In this document: piece after piece, positions 34,082 through 45,665 of the stretch
How the letters are laid out: the number at the start of each line of letters is the position of its first letter
Position numbering within the stretch: the first letter of the stretch is position 1
DNA from: Sphaerolaimus hirsutus
Lineage: Eukaryota > Nematoda > Chromadorea > Monhysterida > Sphaerolaimidae
Assembly (NCBI GenBank): GCA_964036195.1
Contig: OZ038458.1
Location: 22,581,832-22,645,831, forward strand
Length of the DNA: 64,000 nt
Direction of reading: 5' to 3'
The notes under the pieces: generated by a model
Databases searched by the model: none
The model's input: the letters and a program-made list of their open reading frames with translations, nothing else
Told to the model about the DNA's origin: nothing
Made by a program: the position numbers and the translations under genes

Positions 34082-34195
34082 CTTCCAGAATATGCATCCA
34101 CTTCGAGGGGTCAATTTTACCGGACAATTTTGTCCGAGGTCAAGAGCAATACCATCTGCAAGTGATAGACATTTCTGTCAGTGGAGCTATTTAAG
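34082..34195 (+). CDS. Possible coding fragment
   Basis: One frame reads SRICIHFEGSILPDNFVRG and runs to a TAA at 34193-34195. The pattern F-x-G-x-x-L-P is loosely like retroelement gag/ORF1 proteins, but this is only an impression. No start or partner exon. Confidence 0.2.
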
Positions 34196-34243
34196 GGGAG
34201 GTTTTATTTTCACATCGCTTATTGAGCGTTTTTATAGTGGGTA

Positions 34244-34484
34244 CCGTATTTCCTCGAATTACCCCCCGGGGGTTTATTTTTTCAGAGTGAAAATTTTGAG
34301 AGAAAAACGTGAAAAATGCAACAATAACCACCATTTAAAAGTTTTTACAGCATTATATGAAGATGTAGATGGTACAAACGATGTTCTAACGTAACACAGA
34401 AAGTGTTTTGAACGTCCGTTATGCATTTCCCGGACCACAAATTCATAGTGCCCATTTTGAGGGGGGTATTTCGAGGAAATACGG
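34244..34484. mobile_element. TA-flanked CCGTATTTCC element
   Basis: A 241-bp copy with ends CCGTATTTCCTCGAATTA and GAGGAAATACGG. The internal AAGATGTAGATGGTA stretch and CCGGACCACAAATTCATAGT are shared with the copies at 33325 and 38550. Confidence 0.8.
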
Positions 34485-34489
34485 TATAC

Positions 34490-35340
34490 GAAATTCCAGA
34501 ATATACGGTAGAAGTAAATGTTATCAAGTGCAACCGTTCACAAAACTATCGTTCGCAATTTCTGGACCACCCTGTAACAAATCGGACCTCAGTTAAGCCG
34601 AAATCTCCGTGCCAATTTGTCCATTCCTTTCGGCTTTACGTCATTGCGAATTCGGAAATTGAATGAACGCGAATTTATTGGCGGGGATTTCCGCCCGAAA
34701 TGCCCCCAAAGTGTTTGTTATGGGAAATGTGAAATTCATTCAATCCACGCCCACTCATGGCACTTTCTACGTACCCACCAGTAGTGAAATTTAATTTGCC
34801 CGACCAGAGTTGTCGGGTAACCCGACTTTTTCTTCAAAAATTACCCTGTGGAGTTACTTTTATCAGACTTTTTGAGGGTGGGACTATTCGAAGGGGGCGA
34901 TTATTCGAAGGGGGAGATCATTCAAGGGGAGGAATTTTTATTTCGTAAAATTTTTAAACCATGTTTGTATTAACTAATTTCATAAAATATGATTTATTAA
35001 CACAATAACATCCCATTTTTGTTCAATTTAGACAAAACAAATTATTCATATGCCTTAAGGGGAGGATGATTTAAGGTAATTTTTTCCTTATTCGCCTTAT
35101 CGTGGGAATTTTTCAAGGGGAAATTCATGCAAATATTATATTTCATGCAAATACTGGTCAGAATGAGTGCAAAATATTTAGTAAATTCAGGAACCAGCCT
35201 TGAACGCATTTGAGTTTACTGGACTGAGTCATTTTTCTCTCCTTCAATTGTAGTTGACGAACAAGAATTCCAGCAAATTCAAATGCTATATAAAAGTGAT
35301 TTATGAGTTTACCCAATTTTTAGTTCTCTGGCACTAAACT
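34490..35340. other. No gene seen; AATAATCCCC fragment
   Basis: A fragment of the AATAATCCCCC element occupies about 34850-35125. The sequence before it contains GTCGGGTAACCCGAC, also echoed at 42825-42865. No supported exon. Confidence 0.35.
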
Positions 35341-35343
35341 AGG

Positions 35344-35592
35344 TATACTCGGCGTACATGATACTCTGCCCTCGCACTGATTTATGTTTCATGTTGGAAG
35401 CGTGCCAATCATTATTAGAATGGCGATTTCCATAAAAACACTAAATAAATTAATCGATGTGAATATGTTAATAAATAACATTATAACAACAATCAATTTT
35501 TTCATCTTTTTATGAAACTCGCACATGTTAACCATCGTTGGCACACTTCCAGCGGGAACCACACATGCAGGGTGTAAAGTAACCGAAGTATA
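35344..35592. mobile_element. TATACTCGG-ended MITE, complete copy
   Basis: Starts TATACTCGGCGTACATGATA and ends AAGTAACCGAAGTATA. The inverted termini and 249-bp length match the copies at 14868-15115 and 42108-42358. Confidence 0.75.
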
Positions 35593-35616
35593 GGTAGATC
35601 GGGCGGGGGTGCACTG

Positions 35617-35819
35617 TTACGCACATCTGCCCGTTACGCACATTTGCCCGTTTTTTTCACTTGACACTTTTTTGAGTGATTTTCAGATATGAGTGAAATG
35701 AAAAACGCTGCGCAATGACATTAGTGAACTTTTTTCACTTCACTCATATCTGAAAATCACTTGAAAAAGTGTCAAGTGAAAAAAACGGGCAAATGTGCGT
35801 AACGGGCAGATGTGCGTAT
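35617..35819. repeat. Near-perfect 200-bp palindrome
   Basis: TTACGCACATCTGCCCGTTA and the following ACGCACATTTGCCCG are mirrored at the right end by CGGGCAAATGTGCGTAACGG. The arms of about 90 bp run into TTTTTTCACTTGACACTTTT and complement. Probably a fold-back element; no target duplication was identified. Confidence 0.8.
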
Positions 35820-36282
35820 CAGGCCTGCCCCGATCGGGCATCCGACAGAATTTCGGGCTAATTAAATTTCACCAGCCAATAATAATGTAAAATCCGATCG
35901 CCAGGGGAAATGGCGTAAAGCGCCATTGAAATGGAGTTGCGACCTAAATTACTGCGATACGGATAGATTTGTGTAAAATGGGAACTTAGCTATTTAGTTT
36001 GTGAGTTCACTTTGCAAGCGTTACTGAGAACAAATATTCTCAGAACGTAAATTACTAATAGGTTAAAAATAATTTTTGTTATAGGTAGATTTTTGTGTCG
36101 GACTTGGGACACGTTTGCATACTGATCGGTCAGAGGTTATTGTATAATTTTTTATGTGTTTTTCCACTAAATACCAAAACTCCTCTCAACTGGATTGGGG
36201 TGGGATACACAGATGTCTGGCCGCATCAAAAAATTTGCAATTAAACAAAAAGACATCCTGCTCAAATCACTGACACCTTTAC

Positions 36283-36332
36283 CGCATGCGCTCAAACACG
36301 ATGCCGGGGTAGTCGCACATATCCATGATGTA
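36283..36332 (-). CDS. Possible 50-nt exon, unassigned
   Basis: On the minus strand, TTCGAG precedes the exon and GTAAAGG follows. The frame reads YIMDMCDYPGIVFERMR, which is protein-like with a strong donor. The acceptor lacks a good pyrimidine tract. No family recognised. Confidence 0.35.
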
Positions 36333-36460
36333 CTCGAACATGCGTGTTCAAAAGAAGATTATTTACAATAAAAAAGTTTAACATTGAATTTTGACATATT
36401 TAAGATAAAAAAGACAGTGTAATGCACACGCCTCACCCCCCCCCCCGCCTAATGAACATA

Positions 36461-36901
36461 CCGTGTTTCTTCTAATAGAAGACCGCCGTTCTATTTTTCG
36501 TCAACTTTTTACCTGTCGTTCTATTGGAGGCTGTCATTCTATTTTTTACCATTCTACCTTTTGCTTTTTCACACATATTTCATTTAAACATAGTATTTAC
36601 CTATTCTTAATGAAACATGAGCAGCAGCATATCAGAGAATCAAACACAAACGAGTTTGAAAACAACCCCCCGAATTATAGATTTGAATACCTAGGATGTT
36701 CTCAACCACCCATTTTTCAAATATTTTTGCATTTTGGCACTCTTCCAACATAATATCTACCTACCGTGCTATTGAAGGGAAGGTGCTGTTCTTTTGGGGG
36801 CTGTCATTCTATTTTGTCGTGGATGAAAATTGTCAGAACCTGCCGTCCTATTGGAGGTGCCCTTCTATCGGAGGTATGCCATTCTATTAGAAGAAATACG
36901 G
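36461..36901. mobile_element. TA-flanked CCGTGTTTCTTC element
   Basis: Ends CCGTGTTTCTTCTAATAGAA and TTAGAAGAAATACGG between TA dinucleotides, with GCCGTTCTATT repeats inside. Same family as 54338-54809. Confidence 0.76.
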
Positions 36902-37501
36902 TACCAATGCCATCATATTCCAGTGCTAGTTAAAATCGGACCCCATATCTACAGTAGCTAAATGAACGCGCTTTTTTGCAGCCCGTGTCAGATTTTATAA
37001 TGTGATTTGGGCAGACGATAATGCATGGATTGGCTGAAACACTGGTTGCCTCCGAAATGAATCCATGTGCTCACATGTATTCATGCACAGAATCTGTTTT
37101 TGCGCAGTACTGGTGCACCTGAAGTAGTAGTCACTTTGGCGCCAAAGCCATGGCGCTTTTTCCTTGGCGCGGTGCCAATTAAAACACCCAAGCCAAAACT
37201 CTGTAAGTCCATTTTGTATGGACATTAATTGGAATCACCTCCTGCAGGCGCCGTTTGCGCAGATAGACAAAAAAATAAATGCTAAGTGGCAAATCATGCT
37301 ACAAGTCAACTTTAAGTGGCAAGATATTTTTCGACATTTACCTGTCAATAAATTATACATTTGTCAACTTATGACTTATGTTATTATCAGTTAAACCACA
37401 TTTATATTCATTAGCGCACAAAATTGCCTGCCGACCTTTCTAAAATATGTCTCGATGCTCGCCGCCAGTTTTACTACTTTTCCGCCGCTACTATGTATTT
37501 A

Positions 37502-37949
37502 TTATGCTGCGATTACAGCTCGGGCGTAAAATTGACTGGGCGTAAAATCGATTTTGGGTGTAAAATAAATTACAGGTGAATGGATAGAGATATTGCGTTG
37601 TAATTTCAGTCAAAGAAAGCGCACATGCAGATGTTGCTTGTGTCCAAAGCTCATCAGTTTATTTTAATTGTACTAGAAGTTATGAATTTTGGTGCAAATT
37701 TTCTTAATTTTACACCCTAATTTTATGCAACTTACAGCGCATAATTGAAAAAATTGTGCTAAAATTCATAACTCCCAGTACGATTAAAATAAACTCATGA
37801 GCTTTGGACACAAGAAACGTCTGCATCTAAGCTTTCTTTGACTGAGATAACAATGTCGTATCTTTATCCATTCATCTGTAATTAATTTTACGCCCAAAAT
37901 CAATTTTACGCCCGGTCAATTTTACGCCCGAGCTGTAATCGCAGCATAA
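37502..37949. repeat. Long inverted repeat (fold-back), 448 bp
   Basis: TTATGCTGCGATTACAGCTC at the left is mirrored exactly by GAGCTGTAATCGCAGCATAA at the right. The arms include GGGCGTAAAATTGAC words and extend to a short centre near 37725. No coding content. Confidence 0.85.
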
Positions 37950-38549
37950 GTTAAATTTAAGAATTTAAGCTGAAATAAAGACTTTTGGGTGTAAGCATTT
38001 ATAATTTTATGGATGTTCAAATTTTGTAGAATTAAAATTTGTCAAGTCAAAATAAATTCGTCAAGTCAAGGTGTTCACTGTGAGTGTTTACATATATATT
38101 TCTATTCGAGGTGCCTAAATTTCTTGTTTCCCCCCCAATTTTTTAGCTGAGAAAACAGCAAAAGAATTGACCCAACGCAAAGAAAAGATTTCCCATGGGT
38201 AAATTCAAAAGCAAGAGTCGATTTTCCTTCTTATATAAAAAATATTTAGGAATGTAAATATATTTATAACATAAAAACAGAACAGTGTTGTACCAGCATT
38301 GAATCTCCAGTGAATTCGAAGGAGACAAAAGCACTTGCCGTAAATAGTGCATAATTTGTCAGATTTATTCCATGGAAATGTATCATTCTTCGATTGATAT
38401 TGTTTCTATTTATATTTTTCTCATATTGCCGTATTTTGTGAAATACGACCGATTTTGCGAATGCGACCGATAAGAAACTAGGTATGGTTTTACAAAATTA
38501 CACTGCTTCGAATACACCTTGAAATAATAGCTATTGGTCGTACCGTATA

Positions 38550-38806
38550 CCGTATTTCCTCGAATTACCCCCCGGGGGTTTATTTTTGCAGAGTGAAAAT
38601 TTTGAGAGAAAAACGTGAAAAATGCAACAATAACCACCATTTAAAAGATTTTACAGCCTTATATAAGGATGTAGATGGTATAAACGATGTTCTAACGTAA
38701 CACAGTAAGTGTTTTGAACATCTGTTATGCATTTCCCGGACCACAAATTCATAGTGCCCATTTTGAGGGGGGGGGTATTTCGAGGGGTGATTTTAAGGAA
38801 ATACGG
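38550..38806. mobile_element. TA-flanked CCGTATTTCC element
   Basis: A 257-bp copy closely matching 34244-34484, followed at once by a fragment of another family member (38810-38950). Confidence 0.8.
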
Positions 38807-39251
38807 TATCCTCGAATAAGTGCCCGGGGATTTATTTTTTCGTCAGATTTTTTTGCCATAATTAATGTCATCAAATTCTATGCTAGTAACAGGGGGAAGT
38901 TTTTCAAAGATGGGGTTTTTCGAGGGGGCTTAATCGAGGATATACGGTATTTATATTTCCGTAAGAGTGATTTTTCGAATAACGAAACATGATGCCACAT
39001 GTAATCCACTTAGAACTGTTTGGCATTCCGCATGATAACATCGAAATTGAGATGCAGAATTCAATTGAATGTTAAACACATTCAAAAATGGAAATCAACC
39101 AGGAACCAGGAATATCTGCTCTGGCTATTCTGTACAAAATCGTGGGAAACGCATCCACATGAGTTTTTCATTGAGCGATTTATCACTGAAACAACACCAG
39201 TGCATGGCAAAACATATAGCAATACACTGTTCAGTGGCACACGTTCAGTCT

Positions 39252-39465
39252 CTAGTAGTGATGTAAAAAGCGCCAGACTTTTGGCGCCAAGCGCCAAAAG
39301 CGCCATGGCGCTTTTCCGGAACTAGCGCCAAGCGCCAATGGCGCCACAGCAAAATGGCGCCAAGCGCCAAAAGCGCCATGGCGCTTTTCTGGACCTTAGC
39401 GCCAAGCGCCAAAGGCGCCAGGGGGCCATGGCGCCAAGCGCCAATGGCGCCAGCGCCAAAATGAT
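39252..39465. repeat. GGCGCC-rich block with TAGTGATG end
   Basis: Begins TAGTAGTGATGTAAAAAGCG, then GCGCCAAGCGCCAAAAGCGC arrays. Open frames on both strands are compositional. Confidence 0.7.
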
Positions 39466-39755
39466 ATTGCCTTTAATGATACAGGTGAGACAAAGTACTA
39501 TTTTGTTCACTTTCAATAACTTGTATTGCCTCCAAAAATACAAAAATGGTCAAAAGATGGAAATCAATAAGTTTTCTTGCTCAACACACAAGTGTAACTA
39601 ATACTGGTTCAAATAGATAGCAAATTGCCTCTCTGAAGTGGTAGAAGCTGAAAGACTGTCTGGGGTTGGGGGTTGCAGCGTTTCAATCTATTGGATATTT
39701 AAAGATTTAAAGTGCAAACTGTGAGATAACAGGGTAAAAATAGCTAAATTACATA

Positions 39756-40166
39756 CTGTATTTCCTCGAAATACCCCCCCCCCCGGGGGGTGATTGTTTC
39801 AGAGTGAGACTTTTGAGGGGGGTTAAACGAGGGGGGTTTTTTCGAGGGGGGCTTATTATTTCGCCAGAAATTTTTTGAAATTCCAGTACTAAATTGTCGT
39901 ACGCAGACGTAGAAAAATACAACAAAAACCGCTATATATAAGAGTCTATTGACTTATTTAAGTGTGTAACACTGTTCTAACGTAACAATTCATTGTTTGA
40001 AACGTGTGTTTTGCATTGCCTGAATCACAAACTGAAGTTTTGTCATGTATGTTCTCTGTACACTCAATTTGGGGGGGGGGGAGTATTTCTAGGGGATGGG
40101 TAATTATTTCAAAGTGTCCAGTTTGAGGGGGGGGGTATTTCGAGGGGGGATTTCGAAATAATACAG
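39756..40166. mobile_element. TA-flanked CTGTATTTCC element
   Basis: Ends CTGTATTTCCTCGAAATA and GAAATAATACAG with TA flanks. The core shares TTCTAACGTAACAATTCATT with 53639-53946. Confidence 0.72.
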
Positions 40167-40254
40167 TATCTGAGTAAAATATCTATGTAAAATAATTACA
40201 TACATTGCCAAAAATTGCTGAAAATAGGCAATAAGGCACGTGAACACCGCGGCG

Positions 40255-40490
40255 CAATTATCATTCTCTGGCGCTTTTTTGGCGCTTTTAAAAATGGTAG
40301 CGCCAAGCGCCAATGGCGCCACTGGAAAGTAGCGCCAAGCGCCAAAAGCGCCATGGCGCTTTTCGGAAACACGGCGCCAAGCGCCAATGGCGCCACAGCA
40401 TTTTAGCGCCAAGCGCCAAAAGCGCCATGGCGCTTTTTGCTTTGGCGCTAGCGCCAGGCGCCAGCGCCATGGCGCTTTCACATCACTAGT
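40255..40490. mobile_element. GGCGCC element, reverse orientation
   Basis: It opens with TCTGGCGCTTTTTTGGCGC and ends GGCGCTTTCACATCACTA, the reverse order of 9626-9846. It contains several AGCGCCATGGCGCTTTT palindromes. Confidence 0.68.
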
Positions 40491-40657
40491 CTCTAGGCTA
40501 TACTAATGCAATAATAGTATGCTCACAGGCAAATAGCCTCCTAAAAGGGCCCCCACCCAATTTGTGCCAAAATACAACGTAACTACTATATGATTCGAAA
40601 TAATTCTAACTAAAACTGTCAACTATACACATTTCCCCATTCAGAAAAGCATTAAAA

Positions 40658-42641
40658 ATGGCAAGTCCACTGGCTATTCAATGCACAGCCACCATTATTA
40701 TTCTATATTTGGCACAGTGCCAAAGTAACAGCATTAATAATAAGGAACCAGTAGAGATGTCAATGCACCATAGTCACAGTGGATTTCACCCGATTTACAG
40801 GTATTTATATTTAACAAGTAGACTACCGTTTATCCTCGAAGGGGTTTGTTATTCCGCCAGCAACTTTTGAGGGGGTTAAATCAAGGAAATATAAATTCGT
40901 TAGAAATTTACGTGAAGGTTCATAGTAAAGGATAGGTGTTTTACATACCCAAAACTGGCAGTAAATGCGACAAAACAGGATGGTATACTTGGTTGGGCAG
41001 AGATATGTATACATCTACGCAAACTATTTACCGTATTACCTCGAAATACCCCCATGGGGGTTTATTATTTCGCCAGCAAAATTTGAGGGGGGGTTAATTC
41101 GAGGGGGGGTTTATTCGAGGGGGGGTTTTATTATTTCGTCAGAAATTTTCGTAAGGATCGTAGTAAATAGTAGGCATTTGCGTACCCAAAATAGGCAATA
41201 AATGTGTCCAAACAGGATATATTTGGACATAAAAACGTAGATAGCTACACAAACTACTCTATGTGTAGCTGCAATGCAAATTAACAGTAATATACATCAT
41301 GTACATTGCGTACATGACGTATTTATTATGTACATGACGTACATCATTCCGAAGGGGGGGGGGGGTATTTCGAGGGGGGGGGTTTATTATTTCCCCAGCC
41401 AGTTTTGAGGGGGGGTTAATTCGAGGGGGGGGGGGTTAATTCAAGGGGGGGATAATTCGAGGTAATACGGTATGTGCAAAAAAGCTGCGATGCAAATTGG
41501 CACCACCACCAATAAATGCTAATTTGCATCATGCACGTAAATCATTCAAGACGGGTGTATTTCGAGGGGGCCAATTCGAGGAAATACGGTAACCGATTTG
41601 TAGGTACCGTATCGATTTTCTTTACTCGAATTAATAAGCCCAGATCTTCATTTAGCATGAAAATCCTATTTACTTTCATACCCTTACAACATAGTCACTG
41701 CAAAACTTCACAGAAAATTGCCGCCGCTGCCGCGCGACATGTTGGACAGCTTGCAGCGGCGGAGAAGGGCCGAACTTTTGGCAGCCAGGAACAAAATGCA
41801 CGATTATGTTCAAATGCCCATAGGTGTGTTTTCGATTTGGATCAAAAAGTGATGTAAAAAGCGTCCGAATTTTCGGGAACATGGCGCCGCACAGAAGCAG
41901 CTCCAGGCGCCAAAAGCATATTGCCAACGGGGCCAGTAGAGTTTAGTAAGGCATATTCAAAATAATGAGTGTTTAGGTGACAACATGGCATCATATAACC
42001 AATTAGGTAGCTACTGTGGTTCTATTCAAAATGCAGAGTGTTTTAAAAGCACCAGGGCGTTGACTCGCAGCGTTGGCGCCAAAGCAAAAGCCGTATGGCG
42101 CTGATTGATATACTCCGATTACTTTACACCCTGCACGCGTGGTTCCCGCTGGAAGTGTGCCAACGATGGTTAAAGCGTCCGAGTTTCATAAAAAGATGAC
42201 AAAATTGATTGTTGTTATAATGTTATCCATTAACGTATTCACATCGATGAATTTTTTTCATATTTTTACGGAAATCGCATGATTGAATAATCATTGGCAC
42301 GCATCCAACATGAGACATAAATCAGTGCGAGGGCAGAGTATCACGTACGCCGATTATACCAGGCCAGACGCCAACGGCGCCAGACACACACTGTTGGCGC
42401 CGATAATTATAGCGCCAGCCAATGCTTTCGGGGGCACACAGTATCCAACCGCCAAAGGCCAAAGCTTTCTGCAGCAGCGTTATCAATGCACGTAAAATTG
42501 AACTAAATATAACTCAAATGCTCAGGCAAAAAATTCGACCGGTACATGCGCTGGCGCCGAGCCAACTTGGGCGCCGACTACACGAATATGGGATTCGGCA
42601 AGCGCGGCCCCAACGATTATACCGGCATGGCGTTCGGTTGA
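40658..42641 (+). CDS. Secreted precursor with three amidated-peptide candidates
   Basis: Predicted 122-residue neuropeptide-type precursor in three exons: 40658-40800 (donor CAG|GTATTT), 41714-41823 (acceptor TTCACAG, donor GTGTGT) and 42526-42641 (acceptor CTCAG, stop TGA). Phases 2 and 1 join exactly. Exon 1 encodes a signal peptide (hydrophobic ATIIILYLAQ, ending near CQS). After an RRRR site come three segments, each with C-terminal Gly: HDYVQMPIG then KK; ANLGADYTNMGFG then KR; and GPNDYTGMAFG then stop. Prohormone convertases cut at basic pairs and C-terminal Gly becomes an amide (established biology). The shared motif D-Y-[VT]-x-M-x-[IF]-amide in all three argues that these are real products. 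An internal RR could also cut FDRYMRW off. I do not recognise the family. Introns carry a CCGTATT element (41031-41470) and a TATACTCGG MITE (42108-42358). Exon 3's acceptor lacks a strong pyrimidine tract. Confidence 0.75.
41031..41470. mobile_element. CCGTATTACC element in precursor-gene intron 1
   Basis: Ends CCGTATTACCTCGAAATA and GAGGTAATACGG with TA flanks, plus G-tract arms. A partial family member follows at 41550-41590, still inside the intron. Confidence 0.75.
42108..42358. mobile_element. TATACTC-ended MITE in precursor-gene intron 2
   Basis: Starts TATACTCCGATTACTTTACA and ends GTACGCCGATTATA. It lies between the exons ending at 41823 and starting at 42526. GGCGCC words flank it on both sides. 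Confidence 0.7.
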
Positions 42642-42696
42642 GAGAAAACTATTTTTAAAAACTTTTTCAAATGTGAAAGTCTTTGGTTCTTGAGGG

Positions 42697-42897
42697 TTGT
42701 TCTCTTGCCCACGCGAGATTGAATTGTGTGCGAATTATTTGATCGTGGATTTAAAATATAAAAAACACGTGGATCAGTGCGATATGGCCCCCGAAACTGG
42801 TGTGGATTTTAATCAGCCCTACCCGGTTTTCCGGGCAACCCGATTCGTTTTCGGGCAACCCGACGTAAATACACGATGCACGGTTTTTTATACCTAG
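42697..42897 (+). CDS. Possible downstream open frame, unassigned
   Basis: The frame reads CPREIELCANYLIVDLKYK with a later PVFRATRFVFGQP. The latter overlaps GGGCAACCCGA repeats seen elsewhere (34800-34825), so the tail is repeat. It could be 3' untranslated sequence of the precursor gene. Confidence 0.18.
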   Translation: MFSCPREIELCANYLIVDLKYKKHVDQCDMAPETGVDFNQPYPVFRATRFVFGQPDVNTRCTVFYT

Positions 42898-43129
42898 TGA
42901 TGATTGACAGAAAGGATAATTGTCCAATTGGTTGGGCTAATTAAATTTCATCAAATGAGTGAAGAGTTGATAGTGGATGTAAACAGCAGTGATTTTAAGA
43001 ACTTTGTAAAATTGATAATCTCTTTTTATATGGGCAAAATGGACAATTATGAGCAAATCCAATAAAACTATTGTCTACTACCACACCTAAAATTACATTA
43101 TTTAGCTTATCAGCTTATTATTTTAAATA

Positions 43130-43500
43130 CTGTATATACTCAAATAATTTTCCCTCTCTTAGACGGGCGAGGATAAAATAATCCCCCCTAGTGATGGAAA
43201 AAGCGCCAGACTTTTGGCGCCAAGCGCCAAAAGCGCCATGGCGCTTTTCCATCACTAATCCTCCCTGTAGACATATGATAAAGTGTTTGCATCCAATTTG
43301 AACAAAAATTGCACATGTTTTAGTAAATAAAGCATATTTCATGAAACCAGAAACATGCTTAAAATTTTTGACAAAATAATAATTCCCCCCTTGAAAAATT
43401 CCCCCCTCGAACAGCCCCCACGAATAGTCCCCCCTCAAAAAAGTACGAGTTCTGTCTGACGAGAAAATAATTCCCCGGGGGATTATTCGAGTATATATGG
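43130..43500. mobile_element. TA-flanked element, AATAATCCCCC flavour
   Basis: Ends CTGTATATACTCAAATAA and CGAGTATATATGG between TA dinucleotides. It contains the minimal TAGTGATGG element at 43189-43257 as a nested insertion. Fragments of this family are frequent in the window. Confidence 0.72.
43189..43257. mobile_element. Minimal 69-bp hAT-type GGCGCC element
   Basis: TAGTGATGGAAAAAGCGCC and GCGCTTTTCCATCACTA are inverted termini with barely 30 bp between them. The flanks are 8-bp near-duplicates ATCCCCCC and ATCCTCCC. This small copy shows that the window's GGCGCC blocks belong to a transposon family with hAT-like target sites. Confidence 0.78.
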
Positions 43501-43504
43501 TATA

Positions 43505-44445
43505 TATAAATGTGCTCAAAAATCTATCCTACTCGCTGGAGTGATCTCATTGAATGTTATGAATAAATATATTATCTGAAAAGAAAAATATCCAGATACT
43601 GAATTGTGGTTTGATTCATTTGTTTTCTGCTATTGTCAAATTGTGCTGTGCTGTCTTCCATATGAAAATGACTGCAAAAAAATGGATTTGGAATTGGGAT
43701 ATTTAACATCTAACAAAGGTTAATTTTGTAAGCTTGAAAACTTTTTAGTTGACTCATGCGCGCGCAAATACCTACCTGCAATAATTTCGTTATTAAAACT
43801 GAAATCTATACACATTTTTCACCAAAGTAAATAATCCGCCTCACACACCATATCTTTCATTTTTCATATTTTATTATCTCATTTCTCCACAACAGTCAAA
43901 GCACAAAGAGAATTAAAAGATCACAAAACTCAAAATCATAAACCCCTTCCAAAAAAAAAGTAAAAAGTCACTCCAAACTTTGTTCAAAGCAACACACATA
44001 AGTCCATCCTGGAGCATCCTCCAACCAAGAATTCAGTGCTGATGATTGTGCTGCTTCCACGCTGATCAGTTCACAAGCCATTTTACCATTTATGGGACCA
44101 AAATTGACTGAACGGCACCTGGGGGGGGTATTTGAGGGTCATTTTGGGAAAAATGGTGATTTGTTGAGGTTGAAAATTTGTTCACAAAAATTTTGAGGGC
44201 GGGAAGAGCTCTCAGTGTACAAATATTTACAAGTTTCATCATGTTTTCACTAAGTTTCACTATTTACAATGTCTATAACAAGGACTATAACACTAATTTT
44301 TTTCTTAAATGTGAAAACATAATGTGGTGGATGTCAAATCCTTCTTTACTCGATTTTTTTTCTGGATTTGGCGCTTGCGCACTTTTGGAACAGAACTCTT
44401 CAAGTAATCTTGAGCAGGCACTAATAGGTATCACCGGGTCTGTGC
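43505..44445. other. No gene seen
   Basis: AT-rich, with a short G tract near 44121-44130. The open frame at 44178-44459 has no recognised motif and its end runs into an inverted-repeat terminus. Confidence 0.35.
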
Positions 44446-44447
44446 CA

Positions 44448-44788
44448 TCCCACATCTAAACCCATCCCACATCCTGGCCAAGAAATTGAATGCCTGTCAT
44501 GTTTGATGCATATTCTTTGCATTTTTGGTGGATAATGGATGCAAAAAATGTTGATGATGAAAATGTGCTACATTAAGAGCCACTTTCAGTGACTCGGTGA
44601 TTTCGCAGGTCAAAGTTGTACTCAATAACACTGACTGCACTCAATAGTTGTCAACTGTCATGTTTTAACACATGTGGTGTCAAATTGCCTTCAAACACTC
44701 TAACATGTTATATTAGATTGATTAAATACAGTCTATTTGAGAGATAAAGTGATTTAGATGTAGGATGGGTTTAGATGTGGGATGAGCC
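44448..44788. mobile_element. Inverted-repeat element ending CATCCCACATC
   Basis: CATCCCACATCTAAACCCAT at the left is mirrored by ATGGGTTTAGATGTGGGATG at the right. About 340 bp, no open frame. Target duplication not clear. Confidence 0.65.
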
Positions 44789-44800
44789 TACGTCGTAACT

Positions 44801-45030
44801 AGTGATGGAAAAGCGCCATGGCGCTGGCGCTTGGCGCTAGCGCCAAAACAAAAAGCGCCATGGCGCTTTTGGCGCTTGGCGCTAAAACGCTCTGGCGCCA
44901 TTGGCGCTTGGCGCTGTCATCTGAGAAAGCGCCATGGCGCTTTTGGCGCTTGGCGCCATTTTCTGGTGGCGATATTGGTGCCTGGCGCCGGCATTTTAAA
45001 TAGCGCCAAAAAAGCGCCAACCATGATTAT
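44801..45030. mobile_element. GGCGCC element with TAGTGATGGAAAA end
   Basis: Same order as 9626-9846: TAGTGATGGAAAAGCGCCAT at the left and GCGCCAACCATGATTATAAA at the right. Open frames are compositional. Confidence 0.7.
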
Positions 45031-45524
45031 AAAATTCTTATGATTCAGTGAAAATGGACAAGCCAGTTGATAAATTTTGCGATTAACTGAATAAATATTG
45101 ATAAATATAAGGGTGTAATGGGACATTTATATTAATTAAGTTTTGATTAGGTAATATTTGGGGCAAATGAATATACCGTATTTCCTCGATATACCACCAG
45201 GGGTTTATTTTTTCCGAGTGCAAATTTTGATGGGGGTATTTCGAGCGAGGGGTTTATTATTTCGCCAGGAATTTTCGTAATGTATCATGTAAAGAATAAG
45301 TATTTACATACTCATAACTGGTAATAAACATGACTAAATGGGATGTAATATTTAGGACCTATCATCGTATGGCTGTTTGGCTGAAAAATAGGTGTATCCC
45401 TTGGGATTTTAATGATGTAGTGGTTGATTGAACTTTAATGGCAAAAGTTAAATTGACTACTGCGACATCAGCGGTATGTCACAATTACGAATTGATTAAT
45501 CTACAAACAAATTGCAGAAGGAAA

Positions 45525-45665
45525 GTGTTTGGCGCTGGCGCTATTGGCGCTTGGCGCCATCACTCTCTGGCGCCATTGGCGCTTGGCGCTGAGGTTCAGA
45601 AAAGCGCCATGGCGCTTTTTTAGACCATGGCGCCAAGCGCCAATAGCGCCAGCGCCAAAAAAATT
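45525..45665. repeat. GGCGCC-rich block
   Basis: TTTGGCGCTGGCGCTATTGG through CAATAGCGCCAGCGCCAAAA is roughly a single large palindrome of GGCGC words. Confidence 0.65.
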
